Shown here: in pieces, positions 9,481-17,290 of the stretch
Position numbering within the stretch: position 1 is the stretch's first letter
Layout: every line of letters starts with the position of its first letter
DNA from: Erysipelotrichaceae bacterium
GTDB taxonomy: Bacteria; Bacillota_I; Bacilli_A; Erysipelotrichales; Erysipelotrichaceae
Direction of reading: 5' to 3'
NCBI GenBank assembly: GCA_017404205.1
Contig: JAFRCV010000013.1
Location: 102,867 to 166,866 of the forward strand
Length of the DNA stretch: 64,000 bases
Program-made: the position numbers and the translations under genes
Notes under the pieces: generated by a model
Seen by the model: only the letters and a program-made list of their open reading frames with translations
Databases searched by the model: none
Told to the model about the DNA's origin: nothing

Positions 9481-10515
9481 ATGAAAGCTGTAGTTTTTGA
9501 AGACATTAATAAATTACAACTACATAATGATTATCCAAAACCAGAATGTAAAAAAGGTTGGGTCATTATTAAGGTAATGGCTGCCGGTGTTTGTGCAACC
9601 GATTTGGATATTGTTGCTGGTGATTTTGGTAATCCACCAGTGGTTATTGGACATGAAATATGTGGAGATATTGTTGAAGTAGGTGAAGGCGTCAAAAACT
9701 TTAAAGTAGGAGATAGAGTAGTTGTTGAAACAGTTGTGAAGTCTTGTGGTCATTGTGAATATTGTCTAAATGGAAATAAACATTTATGTAAAGATGCTAT
9801 TGAAATTGGTTTTCCAAATATTGATGGTGGTTATGAACAGTATACAACATGCCCAGAAAGCTGTTTACATAAGCTTAAAGACAACATTTCATATGATGAA
9901 GGTGGCATACTTGAAGCAGTTCTTTGTCCATATGGCTTAATCTATCGTTATGGTATTAAAGAAAATGAAATAGTCTTTATTCAAGGAACTGGTGTTGCAG
10001 GATTGTCATTTATTCAGACTGTTAAAATGTATAATCCTAAAAAAATTATTGTAGCAGTTAGAAGAAAAGAATCTGTCGATCTTGCTTATAAATATGGTGC
10101 TGATGTTGTAATCAATACTAGTGAAGAAGATTTAGAAAAACGCCTTTTAGAAGAAAGTGATGGTTTAGGACCTAGTTTATCAATTGATGCTGCTGGGGCC
10201 AAAAAAACCATTGAAGATGCTGTTAAATTAACAGCTAAAGGTGGTCGTGTTATTTTGTATGGCCTACCAAGAAGAAATACGCAAATTGATTTTCCAGTTA
10301 ACGACATCATCTTAAAACAAATTACTGTTTTGGGCGGCACAAACAACGAACTTGCTTGGGATGCATTGATTGATGATGTTTCTAAAGGAAAGATTAATAT
10401 TAAAGATTTTGTTTCAAAGACATTTAAACTTGAAGATTATGAAAAGGCAATTGCCTTATTAAAAGAAAGACCAAATGGTTTTATAAAAGCGGTACTTCAT
10501 CCGTGGGAGGAATAA
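9481..10515 (+). CDS. Zinc-dependent medium-chain alcohol/polyol dehydrogenase
   Basis: 344 residues. The catalytic zinc site is G-V-C-A-T-D, then G-H-E; the four-cysteine structural zinc lobe is C-G-H-C-E-Y-C with a fourth Cys in K-H-L-C. The Rossmann fold has G-T-G-V-A-G-L-S near residue 170. It is closest in feel to sorbitol, idonate and threonine dehydrogenases. The gene lies one base from both neighbouring enolase-superfamily genes, so the enzyme probably oxidises the alcohol form of the sugar to the ketone or lactone used by the dehydratases. Substrate and cofactor preference are not determined. Confidence 0.88.
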   Translation: MKAVVFEDINKLQLHNDYPKPECKKGWVIIKVMAAGVCATDLDIVAGDFGNPPVVIGHEICGDIVEVGEGVKNFKVGDRVVVETVVKSCGHCEYCLNGNKHLCKDAIEIGFPNIDGGYEQYTTCPESCLHKLKDNISYDEGGILEAVLCPYGLIYRYGIKENEIVFIQGTGVAGLSFIQTVKMYNPKKIIVAVRRKESVDLAYKYGADVVINTSEEDLEKRLLEESDGLGPSLSIDAAGAKKTIEDAVKLTAKGGRVILYGLPRRNTQIDFPVNDIILKQITVLGGTNNELAWDALIDDVSKGKINIKDFVSKTFKLEDYEKAIALLKERPNGFIKAVLHPWEE

Positions 10516-10516
10516 T

Positions 10517-11671
10517 ATGAAAATAACAAAAGTTGAAGCTATACCAATTAGACAAAAAGGAAAAATCGAAGCAATTAACGATTCTTCACAAGATGGAATA
10601 ATCATTAAAGTTAGTACCGATGCAGGCATTGTTGGTTATGGCGAAGTTGATTCAGCCCCTTGGGTAGTTAAAGCTATCATTGAATCACCAGCTAGTCATC
10701 GTATGGCCATCGGCTTAGCTAAGATTGTTGAAGGACAAGATCCATATGATGTTGAAAAGATTTGGAATGACATGTACAAATATTCAATCTTCTATGGACA
10801 ACATGGTGTAACAATTCATGCGATGAGTGGTATTGATATTGCGATTTGGGATATTATTGGTAAAGCTGAAAATAAACCTATTTGGAAATTATTAGGCGGG
10901 CAATTCCGTGATAAAGTAAAAGCCTATGCAAGTACTTTAATGCCATATACGCCTGAGGAAGCCTATGAAGAAACTAAGAAACATGTTGATGCTGGCTATA
11001 AGGCAATAAAACTTGGCTGGGGTGGCTTTGAACAAGATGAAAACACCCAAGTCAAATTAGTAGAAGCTGCTAGAAAAGCTGCCGGTGATGATGTTGATTT
11101 ATTGTTTGATATTGGTTTTTTACCTTCAGAACAATTAACAATCGATGCTCCAAGTAGAATTCAACTTGTGAAAAGATTTGAAAAATATCATCCATATGCA
11201 ATTGAAGAAGCATTATGGCCTCATGATTATGAAGGCTATGGACGTTTATCTGAAAACACTAATACAAGAATTGTTTGTGGTGAAAATGAAACAACACTAT
11301 TTGGCTTTAAACAATTGATTGAAATTGGAAAGGTTGCCTTTGTACAACCTGACATTTCTAGGTGTGGTGGTTTTACTCAAGCTAGAAAAATTGCTAGTCT
11401 TGCAGAAGCACATTCAATCAATGTTGTTCCACATTGCTGGAGCTCTGGCATCGTAGAAGCAGCTGCTTTACATTTAATTGCTGCTATTCCAAATGCTAAT
11501 TTATTAGAATATGATGTTTATCCAACACAATTAAGATTTGATATTGTTCCTGAAGATATCAAGATTAAAGATGGCTACGCCTATATCCCTGATGGACCAG
11601 GACTAGGAATAAGTGTTTCTGAAGAAGCAATTGAAAAATATAGATGTGATGATATTCCTAGAGGTGAATGA
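10517..11671 (+). CDS. Enolase-superfamily (mandelate racemase-like) sugar-acid dehydratase, copy 2
   Basis: 384 residues behind GGGAGGAA. It is a clear paralogue of the gene at 8358, sharing H-A-M-S-G-I-D and Q-P-D-I-S-R-C-G-G. It keeps the K-L-G-W catalytic lysine motif, L-F-D-I-G, E-E-A-L-W in place of E-E-P, G-E-N-E and V-P-H-C-W. The E-E-A change next to the second metal ligand and the S-S-G following the His suggest a different substrate or stereochemistry from copy 1. Two dehydratases around one dehydrogenase could serve two epimeric acids. That division of labour is inference. Confidence 0.84.
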   Translation: MKITKVEAIPIRQKGKIEAINDSSQDGIIIKVSTDAGIVGYGEVDSAPWVVKAIIESPASHRMAIGLAKIVEGQDPYDVEKIWNDMYKYSIFYGQHGVTIHAMSGIDIAIWDIIGKAENKPIWKLLGGQFRDKVKAYASTLMPYTPEEAYEETKKHVDAGYKAIKLGWGGFEQDENTQVKLVEAARKAAGDDVDLLFDIGFLPSEQLTIDAPSRIQLVKRFEKYHPYAIEEALWPHDYEGYGRLSENTNTRIVCGENETTLFGFKQLIEIGKVAFVQPDISRCGGFTQARKIASLAEAHSINVVPHCWSSGIVEAAALHLIAAIPNANLLEYDVYPTQLRFDIVPEDIKIKDGYAYIPDGPGLGISVSEEAIEKYRCDDIPRGE

Positions 11672-11673
11672 TT

Positions 11674-12444
11674 ATGAATAAAGTAAAAGAAAAATTATTA
11701 AAAGGTGAAAGACCTATTGGTACATTTGAAGAAACTGGTAGTCAATATGTTGTTGAAGCTCTTGGCTATACTGGACTTGATTATATTATTATTGACAATG
11801 AGCACGCACCAACTGATATTGAAACTAGTTCCATCTCTGTTAAAAACTGCGAACTAAATGGTATGACGGCATTTGGCAGAGCTAGGGAAATATCACGTTC
11901 AGCTGTTTTAAAACTATTAGATGTTGGTGTTCAAGGATTAATCGTTCCTTATGTTAAGACAAAAGAGGAATGTGAAAAACTTGTTGGTTGGTCTAAATAT
12001 CCACCAATTGGTGAAAGAGGATTTTCTACATCAAGAAAAGATGGTTTTGGTTATAAACTTGGATTATCAGTAGCTGATGAGATGAAATATTATAATGATG
12101 AAGTATTATTGATTCCTCAATGTGAAACAAAAGATGCATTTGATCATATCGAAGAAATTGCTGCTGTCAAAGGTCTTGATGGCATCTTTATTGGTCCTTA
12201 TGATTTATCGATTTCTTTGGGCATTCCAGGTGATTTTGACAGCGATGTATTTGTAAATGCTGTTAGAAGAATAGTTAAAGCTGTACATGATCAAGGAAAA
12301 TTTGTCATCATGTTTGCTGGAAACAATGACCGCGTTAAACAAGCATATGATTTGGGAATTGATTCAATTGCTTATTCATTAGACCCAGCGGTAATTATCG
12401 AAGCTTATAAAAAAATTGTAGATGATGTAAAGAAAATAAAATAA
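11674..12444 (+). CDS. HpcH/HpaI-family 2-keto-3-deoxy acid aldolase
   Basis: 256 residues. A second ATG at 11668 overlaps the upstream stop, but GAGGTG at 11661-11666 is correctly spaced only for the ATG at 11674. Family features are I-D-N-E-H-A-P near residue 40, G-E-R-G-F, Q-C-E-T-K-D-A (metal-binding Glu) and I-G-P-Y-D-L-S. Class II aldolases of this family cleave 2-keto-3-deoxy sugar acids to pyruvate and an aldehyde. It follows two dehydratases that would make such a substrate, giving the strongest functional link in this operon. It could also be a citrate-lyase-beta-like enzyme, but the motifs favour aldolase. Confidence 0.87.
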   Translation: MNKVKEKLLKGERPIGTFEETGSQYVVEALGYTGLDYIIIDNEHAPTDIETSSISVKNCELNGMTAFGRAREISRSAVLKLLDVGVQGLIVPYVKTKEECEKLVGWSKYPPIGERGFSTSRKDGFGYKLGLSVADEMKYYNDEVLLIPQCETKDAFDHIEEIAAVKGLDGIFIGPYDLSISLGIPGDFDSDVFVNAVRRIVKAVHDQGKFVIMFAGNNDRVKQAYDLGIDSIAYSLDPAVIIEAYKKIVDDVKKIK

Positions 12445-12454
12445 AGGATAATTT

Positions 12455-13318
12455 ATGAACTATACAATTACTAATGAAAAATTAAGTATAACTATTGATT
12501 CTTATGGAAGTCAACTGTTGAGCATAAAAACAAATGATGGACATGAATATATGTGGCAAAGAGATGAAAAATATTGGAAAGAAAGTGCACCGGTTATTTT
12601 TCCTTTTGTCGCTAGGCTTGTTGATAAGACATATTATATTGATGGCAAAAAATATGTGATGGACAATCATGGCTTTGCTAGAAATCAAGAATATGAAGTA
12701 GAAAAGATAAGCGATAACGAAATAATCTTTTCCATCAATGAAAACGAAGAAACATTAAAAGCTTATCCAAGAAAATTTCAGTTTTCACTTATTTATAAAT
12801 TAGTAGATAACAAATTATATATAACTTATAAAGTTGTAAATAATGATGACAAAATGATGTATTTTGGACTTGGTGGTCATCCAGGATTCAATGTTCCTTT
12901 AAAAGAAGGACTAACATTTGAAGATTATTATATTGAGTATGAAACTTGTGACACTCAAAAAGTAATTTTTACTGATACTTGTTTTGTTGATAAGATAGTT
13001 CCTTATAAATTAGATAATAAACGTATTTATTTAAAGCATAACATCTTTGATGATGATGCGATAGTTTTAAAAGGTGGACATAAGGCAACATTAAAAACAG
13101 ATAAAGATAATCGACTTGTAACAATTAATTATCCTAATATGGATTATTTCGGAATATGGCACCGTGTTAAATCAGATGCGCCTTATGTGTGCCTTGAACC
13201 TTGGCTTAGCCTTCCAGCTAAAAAGGAAGGTGAGACAGTATTTGAAAGTGAAGAAGGATTAATACATCTTAAACCAAATGATGTATATGAAAATACTTAT
13301 TCAATTGAAATAGAGTAG
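12455..13318 (+). CDS. Aldose 1-epimerase family protein (LacX/YihR-like)
   Basis: 287 residues with a galactose-mutarotase fold: G-S-Q-L-L-S-I-K, M-W-Q-R near residue 32, G-G-H-P-G-F-N-V-P and C-L-E-P-W are typical of the LacX-like branch. Proteins of this type interconvert anomers of an imported sugar. The ribosome site is AAAGGATAA. It lies between the aldolase and the transporter genes and ends 8 bases before the first permease. Together with the DUF4432 protein at the left edge it gives the operon two mutarotase-fold proteins. Substrate unknown. Confidence 0.85.
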   Translation: MNYTITNEKLSITIDSYGSQLLSIKTNDGHEYMWQRDEKYWKESAPVIFPFVARLVDKTYYIDGKKYVMDNHGFARNQEYEVEKISDNEIIFSINENEETLKAYPRKFQFSLIYKLVDNKLYITYKVVNNDDKMMYFGLGGHPGFNVPLKEGLTFEDYYIEYETCDTQKVIFTDTCFVDKIVPYKLDNKRIYLKHNIFDDDAIVLKGGHKATLKTDKDNRLVTINYPNMDYFGIWHRVKSDAPYVCLEPWLSLPAKKEGETVFESEEGLIHLKPNDVYENTYSIEIE

Positions 13319-13326
13319 GAGGAAAT

Positions 13327-14283
13327 ATGGCAAAATACATATTAAAAAGAGCAATACTTTTAATACCAACATTGTTTGTTGTTATAACATTAGTATTCGC
13401 TTTGATGAGACTTACTCCTGGTACGCCTGCAACAGTTATATTGGCGCAAAGGGGTGAAGCAATATCAGAAGAAAATATTGAAATAATTGAAGAGGAACTT
13501 GGATTAAACGATCCAATTTATGTTCAATATTTCGATTATGTCAAAGGCATAGTTACTGGCAATTGGGGAAATTCATATTTTACTGAAAAGCCAGTATTCC
13601 AAAACATACTTGATGTATGGGAGCCATCAATACTAATAACATTATTTTCAATAACGATAACAGTATTGATTGCGATACCTTTAGGAATCTTAACAGCCAT
13701 CCATCGTAATACAGCATTAGACTTTATTGCTTCAGTAATGGCGATGATTTCGATGTCTATACCTGTATTTTGTTTTGGACTAATAATGTCATATCTATTT
13801 GGGTTTAAGATCAAGATATTTCCAACAAATTCTTATTTCTGGATAAAGGAAGGAAATGTATTGAATTCAATTAGACATATCCTACTTCCTAGTATTGTTT
13901 TAGGATTAAGCCATGTTGGCAGCATGCTAAGATTCACAAGATCAACAATGCTAGATGTTTTAAGCCAAGACTATATTAGAACTGCTAAAGCTAAAGGTTT
14001 ACCTAGAAGAAAGATATATTATAAACACGCTTTAAAAAACACCATGTCAACAGTTGCTACGCTTGTTGTTAACTCAATTGTTGTAATGCTTGGTGGTTCA
14101 ACAATTACAGAAAAAGTATTTAATATTAATGGCATGGGTACTTTAGCATTAAAAGCTTTAAATGACCGTGACTATCAACAAGAACAAGCGATCGTCTTGT
14201 TGATGGCCTTTATCTTCTTGGGTGTTTCTTTGTTAATGGATGTTTTCTATAAGTTATTAGATCCAAGAATTGAATATGAATAG
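13327..14283 (+). CDS. ABC importer permease, DppB/OppB type
   Basis: 318 residues with about six membrane helices. The N-terminus (R-A-I-L-L-I-P-T-L) and the R-L-T-P-G-x-P motif are typical of the first permease of Dpp/Opp/Nik importers, and the EAA loop is near Y-I-R-T-A-K-A-K-G-L. AGGAGG precedes the ATG. It is followed directly by the partner permease and two ATPases. Opp-type systems import peptides but also oligosaccharides and glycosides; the sugar-acid genes upstream favour a carbohydrate ligand here. No substrate-binding protein gene is in the window. Confidence 0.93.
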   Translation: MAKYILKRAILLIPTLFVVITLVFALMRLTPGTPATVILAQRGEAISEENIEIIEEELGLNDPIYVQYFDYVKGIVTGNWGNSYFTEKPVFQNILDVWEPSILITLFSITITVLIAIPLGILTAIHRNTALDFIASVMAMISMSIPVFCFGLIMSYLFGFKIKIFPTNSYFWIKEGNVLNSIRHILLPSIVLGLSHVGSMLRFTRSTMLDVLSQDYIRTAKAKGLPRRKIYYKHALKNTMSTVATLVVNSIVVMLGGSTITEKVFNINGMGTLALKALNDRDYQQEQAIVLLMAFIFLGVSLLMDVFYKLLDPRIEYE

Positions 14284-14293
14284 AGGTGGCAAT

Positions 14294-15130
14294 ATGAAGA
14301 ATAAGAAAAGAATGAAAGCTTCGGTATTTATTAGAAAATATTGGCGTTTAATTTTTGGTGGAACAATTATTGGCATAATTATTCTTTGTTCAATTTTTGC
14401 ACCACTACTTACAAAATGTGATCCTGAACTTGTTGATACATCAATTAAGAAGGCCATGATGTCACCAGAACATCCTTTTGGTACAGACAATCTTGGCCGT
14501 GATATTTGGGCAAGAATTCTTTATGGTTCAAGGAATACACTTATTATCGCAATTGGTGCTGAATTATTATGTACAGTTGCTGGTGCTGTTTTGGGACTTC
14601 TTTGTGGTTATTACAAAAAAGTTGAAAAAATCTTAATGCGTTTCTTAGATGCCTTCTCAACTATTCCTAATCTACTATTATGTATGATGATGGTATCTAT
14701 ATTTGGTGCTGGTATTCCAAACCTAATTATTGCTTTATCAATCGGAGGTATTCCCGGTACTGCAAGAATGGTAAGAAACCAAGTATTATCAATTAAAGAA
14801 AAAGAATATGTAGAATCAGAAATCGCAATGGGCGCAAGTGATGCACGCATCATCTTTAAACATATTTTGCCTAACTGTTTCTCATATTTAATTGTTAGAT
14901 TCTCAAATGGTCTATCAGGTTCCGTAATGTCAATGACTTCATTATCGTTCTTAGGTTTAGGACTTGATCCTACTAAAGCTAGTTGGGGTGGAATTGTCAA
15001 TGAAGCACAAGATTATATGTTTGCCAGACCACATGTATTAGTTGCTGTAACTGTTGCTATTTCATTAACAGTCTTAGGCTTTTCAATACTTGGCGATGGT
15101 GTAAGAGATTTATTGGATCCAAAACTATAG
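14294..15130 (+). CDS. ABC importer permease, DppC/OppC type
   Basis: 278 residues. Two in-frame ATGs lie upstream, but AGAGGTGG fits the ATG at 14294, which also gives a normal N-terminus. The protein has the extended first segment with H-P-F-G-T-D-N-L-G-R-D, diagnostic of OppC-type permeases, and an EAA loop near A-M-G-A-S-D. Five to six membrane helices follow. It is the second membrane subunit of the importer formed with the preceding permease. Nothing unusual in length or sequence. Confidence 0.93.
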   Translation: MKNKKRMKASVFIRKYWRLIFGGTIIGIIILCSIFAPLLTKCDPELVDTSIKKAMMSPEHPFGTDNLGRDIWARILYGSRNTLIIAIGAELLCTVAGAVLGLLCGYYKKVEKILMRFLDAFSTIPNLLLCMMMVSIFGAGIPNLIIALSIGGIPGTARMVRNQVLSIKEKEYVESEIAMGASDARIIFKHILPNCFSYLIVRFSNGLSGSVMSMTSLSFLGLGLDPTKASWGGIVNEAQDYMFARPHVLVAVTVAISLTVLGFSILGDGVRDLLDPKL

Positions 15131-15143
15131 GGGGAGATTATAA

Positions 15144-16133
15144 ATGGAAAAGAATGCAGAAACAATATTAGATATTAATAATCTAGAACTATGGTTTAAA
15201 AATGACTATGGTCAAAATAAAATATTAAATAATATTTCATTTAATGTAAAAAATGGTGAAGCTTTAGGCATAGTTGGCGAATCTGGCTGTGGTAAGTCAG
15301 TTACATCGTTGTGTGTTATGCAATTATTAAATTGTCCACCTGCTGTTATTAAAGGAAGCATTAAATTAAAAGGTGAAGAATTACTTGGCTTGCCTGATAA
15401 GAAGATGCAAAAAATTAGAGGCAACCAAATATCAATGATATTCCAAGAGCCAATGACATCATTAAATCCCGTATTTACTATTGGTGACCAATTGATGGAA
15501 ACATTTATTTTCCACCAAGGATTATCTAAAAAGCAAGCGAAAGAAAAATCATTAGAAATGTTAAGAATGGTTAAAATTCCCGAGCCAGAACAACGCTTTA
15601 ACGAATACGCCTACCAACTATCTGGCGGCATGAGACAAAGAGTTATGATTGCGATGGCTTTAGCTTGCAAACCTAGTTTATTGATTGCTGATGAACCTAC
15701 AACTGCTCTTGATGTTACAATTCAAGCACAAGTATTAGATTTAATGAGAGATCTTCAAAAAGAAACTGGTACAGCAATTGTATTTATCACTCATGATTTA
15801 GGTGTTGTTGATGAAATGTGCGAAAGAGTAATTGTTATGTATTGTGGTGAAATCATGGAAGAAGCATTAACTGCTGACTTGTTTAAAGATCCAAAACACC
15901 CATATACTGAAGGACTTCTTTCAACACTACCAAAATTTGGTCAAGAAGGAAAACTACCAACTATTCCAGGTGTTGTCCCTCCTTCTGGTAAATTTCCTGA
16001 AGGTTGTGTATTTTCTCCAAGATGTAAATATGCTTGCGAAGAATGTAAAAAGAATAAGCCAAATAGAATTAAAGTTGGCGAAGACCATTATGTAAGATGT
16101 TTTAAATATAAGGAGGAAAGCCATGAAGAATAA
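15144..16133 (+). CDS. ABC importer ATPase, DppD/OppD type
   Basis: 329 residues. Walker A is G-E-S-G-C-G-K-S, the signature is L-S-G-G-M-R-Q-R and Walker B ends in A-D-E-P-T-T-A-L-D. The C-terminal oligopeptide-transporter domain has [12 protein letters not shown], the cysteine cluster that in several DppD/OppD proteins holds an iron-sulfur centre. GGGGGAG precedes the start. It overlaps the next ATPase gene by 11 bases. It energises the two permeases upstream. Confidence 0.95.
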   Translation: MEKNAETILDINNLELWFKNDYGQNKILNNISFNVKNGEALGIVGESGCGKSVTSLCVMQLLNCPPAVIKGSIKLKGEELLGLPDKKMQKIRGNQISMIFQEPMTSLNPVFTIGDQLMETFIFHQGLSKKQAKEKSLEMLRMVKIPEPEQRFNEYAYQLSGGMRQRVMIAMALACKPSLLIADEPTTALDVTIQAQVLDLMRDLQKETGTAIVFITHDLGVVDEMCERVIVMYCGEIMEEALTADLFKDPKHPYTEGLLSTLPKFGQEGKLPTIPGVVPPSGKFPEGCVFSPRCKYACEECKKNKPNRIKVGEDHYVRCFKYKEESHEE

Positions 16134-17106
16134 TGAAGTATTAATTAGCGTTAAGAATGTTAAACAATGGTTTCCAATTAAAAAATGGTTTTTTGAAAAA
16201 CAACGTTATGTAAAAGCTGTTGATGATGTCACTTTTGATATTTATCGTGGTGAGACACTTGGCGTTTGTGGAGAATCTGGATGTGGCAAATCGACGCTTT
16301 TAAGAACTGTCCTTCAACTCATTCCTCAAACCGATGGCTCAGTTACTTATAATGGTAAAGAACTATCAAAAATATCTAAGAAAGAATTAAATAGAATAAG
16401 AAAGAATATTCAAATTGTCTTTCAAGATCCATATTCTGCACTTGATAATAAGATGAGGGTTGGCGACATTATTGAAGAACCAATGATTATCAATAAGGTT
16501 TATAAAAATAAAGCCGAAAGAAAAGAAAAAGTCAAAGAACTTATGAAACAAGTAGGCTTAGATGAATCTTATGTTGATAGATACCCACATGAATTCTCTG
16601 GCGGTCAAAGACAAAGAATAGTAATCGCAAGAGCTTTGGCGACTCTTCCAGAGATTTTGTTTTGTGATGAAGCTGTTTCAGCTTTGGATGTCTCAGTAAG
16701 AGCTCAAATACTGAACTTACTTGAAGAATTACAAGAAAAATTAAAGCTTACATATATGTTTGTCAGCCATGATTTATCTGTAATTGAACATATATGCGAC
16801 CGTGTAATAATTATGTATCTTGGGAAAATAGTTGAAATTGGAAGTAAAGATGATATTTTCAATAATCCTAAACATCCTTATACTAAAGCACTTATTTCTT
16901 CTATTCCACTTGTTGGAATGAAAAATAATGAAACAAGAATCATGCTAAAAGGAGATATTCCATCTCCTGTAAATCCACCTAGTGGCTGTCGTTTCCATAC
17001 AAGATGTCCTTTCGCAAAAGAACGCTGTTCAAAGGAAATTCCTGAACTAAAAGAACTCAATGAAGGACATAAAGCAGCATGTCTATTTATGGATGATTTT
17101 AATTAA
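16123..17106 (+). CDS. ABC importer ATPase, DppF/OppF type
   Basis: 327 residues. Walker A is G-E-S-G-C-G-K-S-T, the signature F-S-G-G-Q-R-Q-R, and Walker B F-C-D-E-A-V-S-A-L-D. The C-terminal domain carries H-T-R-C-P-F-A-K-E-R-C. AAGGAGG gives a strong start within the previous gene. It is the last gene of the operon; no intrinsic terminator follows, and the promoter of the next locus begins only 9 bases after the stop, so read-through into the surface-protein locus is possible. Confidence 0.95.
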   Translation: MKNNEVLISVKNVKQWFPIKKWFFEKQRYVKAVDDVTFDIYRGETLGVCGESGCGKSTLLRTVLQLIPQTDGSVTYNGKELSKISKKELNRIRKNIQIVFQDPYSALDNKMRVGDIIEEPMIINKVYKNKAERKEKVKELMKQVGLDESYVDRYPHEFSGGQRQRIVIARALATLPEILFCDEAVSALDVSVRAQILNLLEELQEKLKLTYMFVSHDLSVIEHICDRVIIMYLGKIVEIGSKDDIFNNPKHPYTKALISSIPLVGMKNNETRIMLKGDIPSPVNPPSGCRFHTRCPFAKERCSKEIPELKELNEGHKAACLFMDDFN

Positions 17107-17114
17107 TCTATAAT

Positions 17115-17143
17115 TTGAAATCGCTTACACATTTTTATATAAT
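17115..17143 (+). promoter_or_regulatory. Sigma-A type promoter of surface locus 1
   Basis: TTGAAA at 17115-17120, a 17-base spacer and TATAAT at 17138-17143. The same -35, spacer length and -10 recur at 28452-28480 ahead of the paralogous locus. Transcription should start near 17150, giving a leader of about 140 bases. Confidence 0.85.
17116..17129 (+). promoter_or_regulatory. cre site (CcpA operator) inside promoter 1
   Basis: TGAAATCGCTTACA matches the catabolite-responsive consensus TGWNANCGNTNWCA at every defined position. It overlaps the -35 and fills the spacer, a position where CcpA binding represses. The identical 14-mer lies in promoter 2. Carbon-catabolite control of both surface loci is inferred. 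Confidence 0.72.
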
Positions 17144-17149
17144 GAAATT

Positions 17150-17290
17150 ACAAAACAAGCAGTAATTGCTTGGTAGGACAGTGATTCCGGAATAGGGGCC
17201 TACATGGTTTTTATGAAAGGATCACACATACAATTAATAATATCCTTTCATAAAAAAGCCATAAGTATTTTTTACATGATTGGAGTTGCT
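17150..17290 (+). ncRNA. Conserved structured 5' leader RNA, copy 1 (possible riboswitch/attenuator)
   Basis: Hairpin CAAGCA/TGCTTG (17156-17172) is followed by a second stem GTAGG (17173-17177) with CCTAC (17199-17203), whose 21-base interior is almost identical to the one at 28519-28539. Next comes a 14-bp stem, TTTTATGAAAGGAT at 17209-17222 with its complement at 17242-17255, then T6 at 17268-17273. The small first hairpin differs in sequence from copy 2 but keeps its pairing, which supports a real RNA structure. I do not recognise the family. Unlike copy 2, no convincing alternative terminator arm is visible. Confidence 0.6.

Noticed and set aside
17204..17290. In-frame extension of the giant surface protein back to an ATG at 17204, and of its paralogue back to 28612
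   Set aside because: The extensions lie inside the conserved leader RNA, have no ribosome site, and would place the signal peptide internally. Good Shine-Dalgarno sites and signal peptides support 17291 and 28639.
17150..17290. Leader RNA as a c-di-GMP, T-box or other known riboswitch
   Set aside because: None of the signature sequences I know for these classes is present. It is reported only as an unrecognised conserved leader.
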